Origin: Halorussus salinus
GTDB taxonomy: Archaea > Halobacteriota > Halobacteria > Halobacteriales > Haladaptataceae
Direction: 5' to 3'
Assembly: GCF_004765815.2 (NCBI RefSeq)
Contig: NZ_SBIS02000012.1
Span: 62,001 to 126,000 of the forward strand
DNA: 64,000 nt
Shown here: in pieces, positions 23,558 through 32,449 of the stretch
Numbering within the stretch: position 1 is the first letter of the stretch
How the letters are laid out: every line of letters begins with the position of its first letter
Position numbers and translations under genes: made by a program
Notes under the pieces: generated by a model
Told to the model about the DNA's origin: nothing
Database searches by the model: none
The model's input: only the letters and a program-made list of their open reading frames with translations

Positions 23558-26500
23558 TCAGTCCATAGAGTCCTCGCGGACGTTCGAATCCGTCTCGGCG
23601 GCTGCGGTCGAGGCTTCTGTCTCGTCGCCCTGTACATCCTCATCGTGACGCATCACCATGTCGAGGACGACTGCGACAGCGGATGTTTCGAGGTCTTCGA
23701 ACTCGGGGTCGTCGGTATCGGCACGCTCCCGCATCTCCTCGGGGTCGGCGTCCGGCGCGTCGTCGGCAAGGTACGCCAAGAGCGTCCGCATCGAATCCGG
23801 GAATCGGTCACGGTGCGAGTCGACAGTCTCACAGATAGCGTCCGGGTCAGCATCGATTATGTCCGGGCCGGCGACCAGCGCGTGGGCGGCGAGCAGGACA
23901 CCCCCCGAGAGAACCGCCACGTAGTCGTCGCTGTCCTCCTCAATCTCGTCGCGTTGTTCCCAGAGACGAACCAACGCCGCAACCGCGTCCTGCGCCTCGT
24001 TTTCCACAATAGCAGAGAGTGCAGTCTCGTATACCTCCCAGACATCGGGAGTTTCGGGTGCAGACTGGAGAATTTCGACCAGTTGGGCGACCACATGGGT
24101 TTCGAGGTCTGCAATGTCGAGTTCGTCGCTATCAGTATCGACATCCACCCGGAGCGCGTCGAGGTCAACTGCGTCCTGTTCTCCACGGAGAAGGTCGAAG
24201 AGTGTTTGAACTGGGTCGGAGAGACGGCTACGGTGCGGGGCGACAGTCTCACGGATAGCGTCCGGGTCGGCGTCGATTACGTCCGGGCCGACGACCGGCG
24301 TGTGGGCGGCGAGCAGGACACCCCCCGAGAGAACCGCCACGTAGTCGTCGCTGTCCTCCTCAACCTCGTCGCATTGCTCCCAAACATCACCGAGTAGCGA
24401 GATAACTGTTTGAGCGTCACCGTCGCGGGCGATGAGTCTGAGGGCAGTTTCGTAGTCGTCGCGCGGTGTCCGTGTTAGTTCTGCTAGTAGGTTGCTGTAG
24501 GCGAGCGTTTCGAGGTCGGTGAGCGAGTGACTGTCGGCGTCGGAATTGATGCCCGCACGTAGTTCGTCGGGCGTCACAGCTGGCTCGCGGTCGTCGAGAA
24601 CCGCTGCGACCGTCCGTACCGCCGCGGGATGGTCGTTCGTCTCGTCGGGAAGCGCGTCAAGAACGTCCGCTGCGTCCACATCGGCGTCACCGATGTCGAG
24701 TGCGAGGTGTGCAGCATAGCCGACGCCCACCCGTTCGGTGACAGTCGACGCGTCATCGCTGAGTACGTCTCGGGTACGCCAGACGCCTGCGAGACACCTC
24801 ATCGCTATCGAGGGATTTCCATCACGGACGTGCTGGAGGCCAACTCGGTAGAGAGCCGTCGGCGCGTCAGCGCCAAGGTCGTTGCACGCACGAGTGGCCG
24901 CTCGGTCATGCCAATCCGCCACGGCATCTCTTGGGACTCTGCCGAGTGCCCGTGCATGGTATTCCGCCAGCGTAATCCTGCTTGCGTCTTCGAGTGTGTC
25001 TCGGCCTTGCTCGTGGATAGTATCGAGGTCGTCCGACGTGATCGAGTCGGCGTCGGCGACGACCGCGAGCGCCGTGGGGTAGACTCGTGCCAGCCACGCC
25101 CCAGACGCCCCGGCACCTGTGTCAGCGTCGTCGGTGTCGGCGTCTACGAGACTATCGGCCACCCGACTCACCACATCGTGGAAGAACTCGACGCTAGGTT
25201 CTGCCGTCATGCCGACGCGTGCTATAATGGCGCGAAACACCTCCGACTCGAAGCCGTCACGCTGTGCCGCCGACCACGTATTTTCGGCGATGTCCGCGAC
25301 GAATCCACTGACTAATTCCACTCGCTGCTCGCGTGTCTCCCTGATTGGTGACTCCGCTTCGGCCGTCCGGTTGAGAACGTCGTCAACCAACCACACCAGA
25401 CCATCTGGGTTTGGTTCCTGCCTCAGTCCCGCGTGTGCCGCGTCATAGATGGTGTTGAGTTCCGAGTGGGGAAGCGTCTCGACTGCGTGGTCTACGATTG
25501 TCTGCCCCCACGCGGTCGCCCCGTCGCTCTCGCCCGAGAGGACTTGTGCCACACCGAACCCGTACGTCCACGCGACGAACTCCACCTGAGCCTTGGAATG
25601 AGTGTCGCTGGCCGCCACCTCATCTACCTGTTCCGCGATATGATCCACCCACTCTGTGACCGCCTCCCCGTCCGGGTCCGCCGACTTAGTCGCAAGGAAT
25701 TCTAGCGCCATCGCGTACACGTTCATCAGAAACTGCCCCGCCGAGAGATCGTGGGCGTCATCGCGGCCCGCCATCACGTTCGCTCGTTGCTCTAGTTCGT
25801 CCACCCACTCTGTGACCGCCTTCCCGTCCGGGTTCGCCTCTTTATCCACGAGCTTTTTGAGCGCCATCGCGTACACGTTTTCCAGAAACTGCCCCGCCGA
25901 GAGATCGTGGGCGTCGTTACGACCCGCCATCACGTTCGCTCGTTGCTCTAGTTCGTCCACCCACTCTGTGACCGCCTTCCCGTCCGGGTTTGCCTCTTTG
26001 TCCACGAGCTTTTTGAGCGCCATCGCGTACACGTTCACCAGAAACTGCCCCGCTGGGAGATCGTGGGCGTCATCGCGGCCCGCCATTGCTTGCGCCCGCT
26101 CTTCCAGATCGTCCACCCACTCTGTAACTGCCTCCCCGTCCGGGTTCGCCGACTTGTCCGCGAGATTTGAGAACGCCATCGCGTACACGTTCGCCAGAAA
26201 CTGCCCCGCCGAGTCGTTGTGGACGTCATGGCGGCCCGCCATTGCTTGCGCCCGCTCTTCCAGATCGTCCACCCACTCTGTAACTGCCTCCCCGTCCGGG
26301 TCTACCGACTTGTCCGCGAGATTCGAGAGCGCCATCGCGTACACGTTCGCCAGAAACTGGCTGGGGTCTTCGTTGAACGCGTCGTTACACGCGGTGGCGA
26401 GTTCCGGGAGTAGTGACTGGAGTGCAGTTAACTGCTCGGGACCGATGTCTCGACTGTTCGTTAGCGCGTACGCGAGCAAGGTCTCGGTGACAGTAGTCGG

Positions 26501-29254
26501 GTCTGTGTCTACTCGGTCGGCTTCTATCCGGGCACTGATAAAGAATTGCGCGTTGTTTTGCTCGAAGATGGTCGCCGGAACGGGAACGTCGTGGAACAGG
26601 AGCGTCCGTATCGTGCGGACGAACAGATCGCTCCGGCGGGCGACTCCCTCGTCGTCCATGTCGTCCGAGATGGCGAGCCGGTCGTTTACACCGTCCGTAA
26701 GAAGCCATTTGACGCCGACCTTATAGATAGCGTTGGCGAGGTCGTCGGCGTCGCGTTGTCGCGCCCTCCCGTAGAGACCACCGAGACTCCGTGCGAGTCT
26801 GACAAGCGCAAACTCGGGGTTGTCCGTTGCTTCGTACCGTTGGAGATACTTGTCAAGGTCTTCTTCAATTTCACTGGGATCCTGTTGGACGTTGCCAGCA
26901 GTCGTTCGGAAGACTTCGTATTCGACGACGGCTCGGCCATAGATTATCGGTCGCGGTCGCCACGAGTCCTCCGGGTTCACGGACATGGTGGTATCCGACG
27001 GTCCGTAATCGTGCCACCCCGCGGCCGTCTCTCCGTCGTCCGCATCGTCGGTTGCGTTTTCGGCGTCAGTGATGTCACCCCCGAGGTAGCCCGCGAGCGT
27101 CTTCGCACACTTCGTGATGTTCCCCTCGAACAGGTCCCCGAGTTCACGCGTCTGAACGCCTGGCGTGACACACACCTGCTCGTATATCTCGCCAACATCG
27201 CCATGGTCGGCGTCAGCGTCGAGTACAGGCTGGACGTCGTGGTGGACGAGTTCCATCGCGGAGCCGAACGCCGACAGTTGCTCGCCTTCGGTGGCGGCGT
27301 AGCGAGCGGCGAGTTTCGCTATCTCGATGTTCCCATCAGCGAGGGCTACCACCTCGTCAACGACTGCCTCGTACTCGCCCTCGTAATCGAGAACGTCCAA
27401 CGCCCATCGGGTGGTCTCGCGGACGGCGTCGGCTTTTTTGTCGAACCGCTCGAACGTAATAGTCGCCGCGTCTTCACGGGTGTCGCGCTCCGCTTGCGCG
27501 AATTTTTTCGGGGCTTTGTCGGCGAACGAGTTATGGAGTTCGTCGCGACACTCGATAACGACGGTGCCGTGGTCACACGACCAACTCTGGAGTTCGCGGA
27601 GTTGTTGCCCACTCGCTACCGTTCCGACTTCGACTTGCCGCTCGTTGTCACCGGCCGCGCCGAGACCAACCTCCGTCTGATAGTTCGCGTACAGAATCGT
27701 GTGCTTATCACTCGACTCGATCACTTGCTCGACTGTGGTCGCTTCACCGAACCGAGGAAGTCGCACTTCGTAGTTACTATCGTCGCTAAGCTCCCGGCAG
27801 GCTTTGTAGGCAGCAGTAGTCTTGCCCGACCCGTGCGGGCCGCGGAGAACCACGACATCCGTTGTGTCGTCTTCAAGTCGGTCGCGGAGTTGGTCGACTT
27901 CGTTACCGTCTTCGTCGGGCAAATACTCGACATCATCAGGGTGAACGCGCTCACCAAGCAGGACCTCCTCTTCGTTCTGGAGGCGGGTTTCGAGGTGGGC
28001 GAGACCCTCGGTCGCTTTCTCGCGGCGGCCGTAGACTTCGTCTGTGAGGTCGGCGAGTTCATCCTCAACAGTTTCGAGTCGGTCGCGGTGATCTCGAAGG
28101 TCTGCCTGCATCGTTTCAACGTCGGACTGGAGCGCGGGCAGGGTGGCGAACGCGTCGATGAACTGGCTTTCGACGTGGTCGTCGATGCTGTCGAGCGTGT
28201 CGAGCGTTCGCGGCGGAAGGCCGAGGCCGGTTTCGAGCCGGGCTTTGTCGAGGGGTGTGAGGCGGTCGTCGAGCAAGTGGTCGAAGAGGTCGTCTGCAAG
28301 ATCGGCCATGTCATTGCCGGGGTTGGCACGCCACAACAGCAGGCCGAATGCGACGACGAACGGCATCGACCCGGAGAGTGCGGATACGGCAGTTGGTGCT
28401 GCGCTTTCGGCGAGGTCGGCGACTGTCTCACGGTCGATATCTGCCTCAACCGTGACTTCGCCGGACGTGATTGCCTGTGCGTACTCGGCAGCTTTCTCGC
28501 CGAGCGTTTTGAACGGCGTGGTCGCCATCGACAGGCCGGTTGCGCCAATGTATTCGCGGAGTGAGCCGGTGGGCCATCCCTGTGTGGCCGTGTCGGTGTC
28601 GGCCGTGAGCGCGAGTGCGACCGGCGGGACGAGCGTCGGGCCGTATGTCGCGTCGGCGAGGCGGCCAGCGAGCAACCCGGCGGAGTCAAGGGCGTAGTCG
28701 TACGTGAGTCGGTCGGCATACGTTTCGAGCGTGTCGGCAGACACCGACTCGTCGACACCCTCCCAGTCCTGAGGGGTATCGGACGGGTGACTGAGAACAA
28801 TGAGAGTGTCAAGCGCCTCGCGGAGTACAGTGGCAAGGTCGTGGTCGGCTGTAGAAGAGGTATCAAGGGTAGAGTCGGCGTCCGTCTCACCGTTAGCGTC
28901 GGTATCAAGGTCAGTGGTACAGAGCCAGTCGAGGTCACGCGGCCGGGTGGAGAGACAGAGTTGGCTGGCGTCCGCGAGGGTGTTGTGGAACTCCCGGCGG
29001 TCATCGGGGGTGGCGTGCTGGTAGGCGGTATAGAAGTCATCGACGACCACAGGTCCAGTGGATTCGTCAGCGGCTGACAGTGAGTCGACGCAAGTAAGCT
29101 CGGCCTCGTCGGCGAGATCATCGAACCGCTCGGTCTTGCCGATGTGTGGTGCGCCGACGACGACCGTCACGCCCTCCTCGCTCACCACCGTGTCAGTGTC
29201 AAGCTCCGATGGTCGCCGAGAGATAACAGGCCCAGACATCGTCCTGATATTCAT
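23558..29254 (-). CDS. Giant double-P-loop, helical-repeat (STAND-like) protein
   Basis: 1,898 residues from MNIRTMSGPV (ATG at codon 6 is also possible). A first Walker A is at residues 34-41 (GAPHIGKT) with VVVDDFY near 70. A second, stronger one lies near residue 470 (VVLRGPHGSGKTTAAYK), followed by NACHT/AAA-like sequence to about 750. The remainder is helical and TPR-like. It includes five tandem 52-residue repeats (QFLxNVYAMAL...TEWVDDLEERA) at about residues 950-1210, and a second duplicated block near the C-terminus (YVAVLSGGVLLAAH). The layout matches STAND-type signalling ATPases with a repeat sensor, many of which are antiphage proteins. The function here is inferred. There is no adjacent partner gene. 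Confidence 0.75.
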   Translation of the reverse strand: MNIRTMSGPVISRRPSELDTDTVVSEEGVTVVVGAPHIGKTERFDDLADEAELTCVDSLSAADESTGPVVVDDFYTAYQHATPDDRREFHNTLADASQLCLSTRPRDLDWLCTTDLDTDANGETDADSTLDTSSTADHDLATVLREALDTLIVLSHPSDTPQDWEGVDESVSADTLETYADRLTYDYALDSAGLLAGRLADATYGPTLVPPVALALTADTDTATQGWPTGSLREYIGATGLSMATTPFKTLGEKAAEYAQAITSGEVTVEADIDRETVADLAESAAPTAVSALSGSMPFVVAFGLLLWRANPGNDMADLADDLFDHLLDDRLTPLDKARLETGLGLPPRTLDTLDSIDDHVESQFIDAFATLPALQSDVETMQADLRDHRDRLETVEDELADLTDEVYGRREKATEGLAHLETRLQNEEEVLLGERVHPDDVEYLPDEDGNEVDQLRDRLEDDTTDVVVLRGPHGSGKTTAAYKACRELSDDSNYEVRLPRFGEATTVEQVIESSDKHTILYANYQTEVGLGAAGDNERQVEVGTVASGQQLRELQSWSCDHGTVVIECRDELHNSFADKAPKKFAQAERDTREDAATITFERFDKKADAVRETTRWALDVLDYEGEYEAVVDEVVALADGNIEIAKLAARYAATEGEQLSAFGSAMELVHHDVQPVLDADADHGDVGEIYEQVCVTPGVQTRELGDLFEGNITKCAKTLAGYLGGDITDAENATDDADDGETAAGWHDYGPSDTTMSVNPEDSWRPRPIIYGRAVVEYEVFRTTAGNVQQDPSEIEEDLDKYLQRYEATDNPEFALVRLARSLGGLYGRARQRDADDLANAIYKVGVKWLLTDGVNDRLAISDDMDDEGVARRSDLFVRTIRTLLFHDVPVPATIFEQNNAQFFISARIEADRVDTDPTTVTETLLAYALTNSRDIGPEQLTALQSLLPELATACNDAFNEDPSQFLANVYAMALSNLADKSVDPDGEAVTEWVDDLEERAQAMAGRHDVHNDSAGQFLANVYAMAFSNLADKSANPDGEAVTEWVDDLEERAQAMAGRDDAHDLPAGQFLVNVYAMALKKLVDKEANPDGKAVTEWVDELEQRANVMAGRNDAHDLSAGQFLENVYAMALKKLVDKEANPDGKAVTEWVDELEQRANVMAGRDDAHDLSAGQFLMNVYAMALEFLATKSADPDGEAVTEWVDHIAEQVDEVAASDTHSKAQVEFVAWTYGFGVAQVLSGESDGATAWGQTIVDHAVETLPHSELNTIYDAAHAGLRQEPNPDGLVWLVDDVLNRTAEAESPIRETREQRVELVSGFVADIAENTWSAAQRDGFESEVFRAIIARVGMTAEPSVEFFHDVVSRVADSLVDADTDDADTGAGASGAWLARVYPTALAVVADADSITSDDLDTIHEQGRDTLEDASRITLAEYHARALGRVPRDAVADWHDRAATRACNDLGADAPTALYRVGLQHVRDGNPSIAMRCLAGVWRTRDVLSDDASTVTERVGVGYAAHLALDIGDADVDAADVLDALPDETNDHPAAVRTVAAVLDDREPAVTPDELRAGINSDADSHSLTDLETLAYSNLLAELTRTPRDDYETALRLIARDGDAQTVISLLGDVWEQCDEVEEDSDDYVAVLSGGVLLAAHTPVVGPDVIDADPDAIRETVAPHRSRLSDPVQTLFDLLRGEQDAVDLDALRVDVDTDSDELDIADLETHVVAQLVEILQSAPETPDVWEVYETALSAIVENEAQDAVAALVRLWEQRDEIEEDSDDYVAVLSGGVLLAAHALVAGPDIIDADPDAICETVDSHRDRFPDSMRTLLAYLADDAPDADPEEMRERADTDDPEFEDLETSAVAVVLDMVMRHDEDVQGDETEASTAAAETDSNVREDSMD
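25640..26400 (-). repeat. Five 156-bp tandem repeats inside the giant gene
   Basis: The marker AACTG(C/G) recurs at 25731, 25887, 26043, 26199 and 26355, exactly 156 bases apart, equal to 52 codons each. The two central units are nearly identical in DNA, pointing to recent expansion or gene conversion. Confidence 0.9.
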
Positions 29255-29364
29255 CTAATGTTACGAGGGGGAAATAAGTATCGTGAAAGGTAACGCACAG
29301 AGAAGAACGTCGGTCCGAAGACATACCCATCCCTGTTCGCACATGCCGTACCCCTGTAGGTTCG

Positions 29365-29594
29365 TCCGACCACAAACGCTGTTGGCGGTCGAACCGCTCC
29401 CTCACCCTCTCCGTATCTACCGCTGGACACCGCTGGAGTTACTAGACGTACGAGTAAGCGTACCGTGTCACCGCCACGAGGAGCCACCGTTTGGGGTGGG
29501 CTGCATGTCGTGACGGATCCAGACCGCGGCCGAGTACGAGTGTTTGCGTGAGAGTTATCGCCCTCTCGGGGTGTGTGGGGGTCCGGCCACGCCG
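29365..29594 (-). repeat. Conserved non-coding 3' flank of module B
   Basis: Inverted copy of the flank found after module A. The homology ends at CCACAAACGCTGTTGG. Between it and the giant gene's start (29254) there is a unique 110-base promoter-side gap. Confidence 0.6.
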
Positions 29595-30503
29595 TTATCC
29601 GGCCACCTCGTCTGTTGCCGGAGCGTCCGACTCACCGAGCGACGGTTCGCCCGGCAGGTCGGCGTCTTCGGTCAACACGACGACGTTCTCCTTGTAACTC
29701 AAGCCGTCCGACCTGCGTTTCTTCTGGGTCGTAATCAGCCGGTGCTTGCTTAACTCGGCCATCGCGTCGAGGGTGCGCCGTGCCAATTCTTGGGCATAGT
29801 TCTTCGACACGCCTTCTTCGTTCGCACGAATCCAATCCGCGAGGTCCGAGGATTTGAGGTAGACACGCCACCCGCTACTGCCGCTCGTCCATAACTGGTA
29901 TCGGCCGGGATCGTCACGCTCCCGCCACGCCTTCGCGGCTAGCTCGTCGGGCTTGCGGTTGGTAACGCTCGCGAGCATTTCATCATCGTAGCGAGCGAGG
30001 CGTTGGAGCGGTAGCAGGTCGGCCGTCGAGTGGGCGACTGCGCCACCGCGATTAAGTGCGTCTTCCTCGCCGGGCAGGCGGGCGTAGTGGTTGCCGTCGT
30101 CTTTCGTAATCCGTTCGACACGCTCACCATCCACGTCGAGAAGCTCGTCCATGATGTTCGGCTCGACGTTCTCGTACTGGAGGTGGGCGCTTTTTTCGAG
30201 TTCCCGTGATTGGAGTTCCGCGATCATCGACCGTGTGCCGTTCGCTTTCGCTTCGAGGGCGCTCAATCGCGCGTCGTGTTCGCCTTCGACTGTCTCCTCT
30301 ACGGTGGCGAGTCGTGCTTCGGCCTCGCGACGCGCCTCGCGTTCGGTGGCTAGTTCGTTGCGGAGGTCCTCGACTTCGCGTTCGAGGTCGGCAATCTGTT
30401 CTCGGAGGTCGGCGGTCGCTTCCTGAATGCGTTGGTCAATGAGTTCGTCAAGCTGTTCGTCGGCCGGAGTCTGCGATTCGTCGGTGGGGGTGTCGGTGGT
30501 CAT
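29595..30503 (-). CDS. Coiled-coil DNA-binding-like protein (module B)
   Basis: 302 residues, paralog of 11720 and 47204. The coiled coil (residues 15-118) has DLREQIADLEREVEDLRNEL. The globular half keeps ELLDVDGERVERITKDDGNH and WTSGSSGWRVYLKSSDLADW. The C-terminus has TTQKKRRSDGLSYKENVVVL. Differences between copies concentrate in the first 25 and last 20 residues. It is the last gene of module B and ends at the conserved flank. Function unknown. Confidence 0.65.
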   Translation of the reverse strand: MTTDTPTDESQTPADEQLDELIDQRIQEATADLREQIADLEREVEDLRNELATEREARREAEARLATVEETVEGEHDARLSALEAKANGTRSMIAELQSRELEKSAHLQYENVEPNIMDELLDVDGERVERITKDDGNHYARLPGEEDALNRGGAVAHSTADLLPLQRLARYDDEMLASVTNRKPDELAAKAWRERDDPGRYQLWTSGSSGWRVYLKSSDLADWIRANEEGVSKNYAQELARRTLDAMAELSKHRLITTQKKRRSDGLSYKENVVVLTEDADLPGEPSLGESDAPATDEVAG

Positions 30504-30592
30504 CGGTTCTCGGGAGTGATCTTGGGTGATTCGGTGGCGATACCGCTAGGCGTGCATGCGCGCGAAGAGGAGCGAACAAGGGGGCGTCTGGG

Positions 30593-30991
30593 CTACCCGC
30601 GTGTTCTCCCGTGTAGGCGTCGCTGTCGCGGACACGATGGGTCGGCGGGCAACTCGAACTCGGCCACGTCGATATCGAGTGAGGCAGCGTTCCGCACAAA
30701 CAACTGGGTAAGGAGAATCCGGCCCTCCTCGGTGAGGTCGCAGGTGAATCCGCGGGCGTCGTCAGGGTGGTCGCTCTTCGTCAGGAACCCCTGCTCGACG
30801 AGTTCGTTGAGTCGTGGATAGAACTGGCCGCCCTCGGTGTTGGTCTGACCGAGCGCTTCCAGTTCGTCCTTGACATCCGTCCCAACCGGAGTGTCGTGCT
30901 GTTGGTTCGCGCGGTAGGTCGCCAGCAGGAGGTCGCGTTTGTAGCTCGTGAGGTTGGCCGCTGTCTCGGTGAGCGACGACGACTGACTCAT
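30593..30991 (-). CDS. Winged-helix DNA-binding protein (module B)
   Basis: 132 residues, with NLTSYKRDLLLATYRANQQH, DVKDELEALGQTNTEGGQFY and a wing ending TCDLTEEGR. Close paralog of 11238 and 48199. The start lies in an ATGA overlap with the zinc miniprotein upstream. The last 15 residues (SCPRQRRLHGRTRG) are basic, unlike the rest. Likely regulator. Confidence 0.7.
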   Translation of the reverse strand: MSQSSSLTETAANLTSYKRDLLLATYRANQQHDTPVGTDVKDELEALGQTNTEGGQFYPRLNELVEQGFLTKSDHPDDARGFTCDLTEEGRILLTQLFVRNAASLDIDVAEFELPADPSCPRQRRLHGRTRG

Positions 30992-31140
30992 CGCCGGTCA
31001 CCTCCCGTGGGAGAACCCGCGGGAAGTGTGCAACCGCAGGGTTGGAGGGTGTGTTCCGTGGGACTATCGGCGGTAATGGCCCAAATTGGTGCCTTGCACG
31101 CCGGACACTCGCCATCCTCAAGCGTCGTCGTCGTACTCAT
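30988..31140 (-). CDS. Zinc miniprotein (module B), intact form
   Basis: 50 residues, MSTTTTLEDGECPACKAPIW, then HTLQPCGCTLPAGSPTGGD. Two cysteine pairs, CPAC and CGC, probably bind one zinc ion. It overlaps the gene upstream (31137) and downstream (30991) by 4 bases each. This copy shows the intended frame of the shifted gene at 11088. Confidence 0.65.
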   Translation of the reverse strand: MSTTTTLEDGECPACKAPIWAITADSPTEHTLQPCGCTLPAGSPTGGDRR

Positions 31141-31529
31141 CGGTCGGTCACCTCCCGGTTAGCGTCGCGGATGCGTTGACAGAACTGACACGGCGCGTAC
31201 CGCTGTGCTTGGGCTTCACTGCGGGAGAGTTGCGCGAGGTCGTCGTGGTCAACCGGGCACAGCGGGTTGTCGTTCTCGTTGGTTTCGTGGTAGGCATACG
31301 ACCGCTGGCCCGTCGAACGAATGACGAGAACTGTTTCGCGTTCTGGGTAGCGGTCGTTCTCGATACGTGCATCGAGATCCTCGCGCGTCGGGTCGTCCAC
31401 CGTCTCCGGATCCGGACAGGTGTGACTAGAGAGTTGAATCGTTGGTGTACCGCAGTTATCGCACACATCGAACGTCTCGGGAATGGCTTCCGAGAGATCC
31501 GGGCCGACCTCCTCGATAGCGTGCGTCAT
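31137..31529 (-). CDS. Zinc-finger protein (module B)
   Basis: 130 residues, about 90 percent identical to 10699 and 48740 by eye. It has CDNCGTPTIQLSSHTC at residues 23-38, the central VLVIRSTGQRSYAYHETNEN, and CQFCQRIRDANREV near the end. Overlapping start and stop with both neighbours. The strong conservation across three copies argues that it is functional. No family name known to me. Confidence 0.7.
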   Translation of the reverse strand: MTHAIEEVGPDLSEAIPETFDVCDNCGTPTIQLSSHTCPDPETVDDPTREDLDARIENDRYPERETVLVIRSTGQRSYAYHETNENDNPLCPVDHDDLAQLSRSEAQAQRYAPCQFCQRIRDANREVTDR

Positions 31530-31855
31530 TTCGAGCTACCTCCATGCAGGCCGACCGCATCCGCGCGGCGCTGTGCATGCGCTTCGAGAAGTTGTTTGCT
31601 GGCGTCGGTCGTCCCGTACTCATTCGTCCGCCCATCCTTCTCCGCTTTCTGCAGGAGGTCGCGTTCCACCAGTTTGTCGAGGTTCTGGTACAGCCGCGAA
31701 TGGTTCACCTCCTCGGGGTACTCGATTTCAAGCCGCGACTTGATCGCGAGTCCCTTCGGCGGGGTGTCCTTATCGTGTTCGAGCGCACGCACCGCGTACA
31801 GCAGGTCGCGCTCGAACGCTCGCAGGTCCCCCGCGGACGGAGAGTCCGCGCTCAT
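31526..31855 (-). CDS. PadR-like winged-helix protein (module B)
   Basis: 109 residues beginning MSADSPSAGDLRAFERDLLY. HSRLYQNLDKLVERDLLQKA and GRTNEYGTTDASKQLLEAHA mark the winged helix. It is the first gene of module B and directly follows the inverted-repeat region at 31.9 kb. It is probably the transcription unit controlled from there. Paralogs at 10373, 49129 and a stub at 50190. Confidence 0.75.
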   Translation of the reverse strand: MSADSPSAGDLRAFERDLLYAVRALEHDKDTPPKGLAIKSRLEIEYPEEVNHSRLYQNLDKLVERDLLQKAEKDGRTNEYGTTDASKQLLEAHAQRRADAVGLHGGSSK

Positions 31856-31894
31856 CGCCGGACTCCTCGCGTCGTATGGGTGGTTGCTAGACTA

Positions 31895-32010
31895 TCGGCT
31901 GGTCGTGCGGGACATTCAAGTCCCGTCTGGGTGTAGGCACTCATGCTTCTCGCCTGAGGAGCATCACGGGCCGGTGATCCTAGCACCGGTCCGATTCTCG
32001 GATTGGCAGA
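31895..32010 (-). promoter_or_regulatory. Nested inverted repeats, control region of module B
   Basis: Three inverted repeats: CGGGAC...GTCCCG (31910-31928), ATGCTTCTC...GAGGAGCAT (31942-31964) and CGGGCCGGTG...CACCGGTCCG (31967-31993). They correspond in order and position to those of module A but with different stem sequences. They lie between divergent module B and the repressor at 32158. Confidence 0.6.
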
Positions 32011-32157
32011 TTGATACCCGTGACTACTCCTTATCCAAGTGTGTAAATGCAACATACATAAAACTTGGCCAAATATCTACTCAGACTGTGGGTAGAAATA
32101 TATTCAGGAAGAAATATTTTCAAAGTAATTAAAAACGGAGTTAGAGTACTCAATAAC

Positions 32158-32445
32158 GTGCGGCTTCGCCCACCATGGATGACTGATAGTGACGAGTTGA
32201 TATTAGAGTTTCTAGCCGATACTGAAATCGCACTTCCTCCGACCCCTATCCACTACAACCTCCAGAAAAACCACGAAATTTCATATTCAACTGTCCGCCG
32301 CCGAACTCAAACATTAACCGAACACGGCTTTCTAGAAATCGATAATCCTGATAAAAAGTATTATCAGATCACCGAACTCGGTCGCCAGTATCTCATGGGC
32401 AATCTCAATGCAAGTGAACTAGAAAACGAGTCTGACGAATACTGA
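32158..32445 (+). CDS. PhiH1-type winged-helix repressor (module B side)
   Basis: 95 residues from GTG 32158 (VRLRPPWMTDSDELILEFLA). This start matches the family's RPPWM/GxWM beginning; the open frame upstream is A/T-rich and non-coding in character. STVRRRTQTLTEHGFLEIDN is the recognition helix and wing, and GRQYLMGNLNASELENE is the family tail. It is divergent from module B and convergent with mcrC, the stops being 4 bases apart. It probably controls itself and module B. Confidence 0.75.
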   Translation: MRLRPPWMTDSDELILEFLADTEIALPPTPIHYNLQKNHEISYSTVRRRTQTLTEHGFLEIDNPDKKYYQITELGRQYLMGNLNASELENESDEY

Positions 32446-32449
32446 GAAG

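Noticed and set aside
26546-28564. A 672-codon open frame on the plus strand
   Set aside because: It is antisense to the giant double-P-loop gene. Its low-complexity Val/Arg composition is what high-G+C acidic coding DNA gives on the opposite strand.
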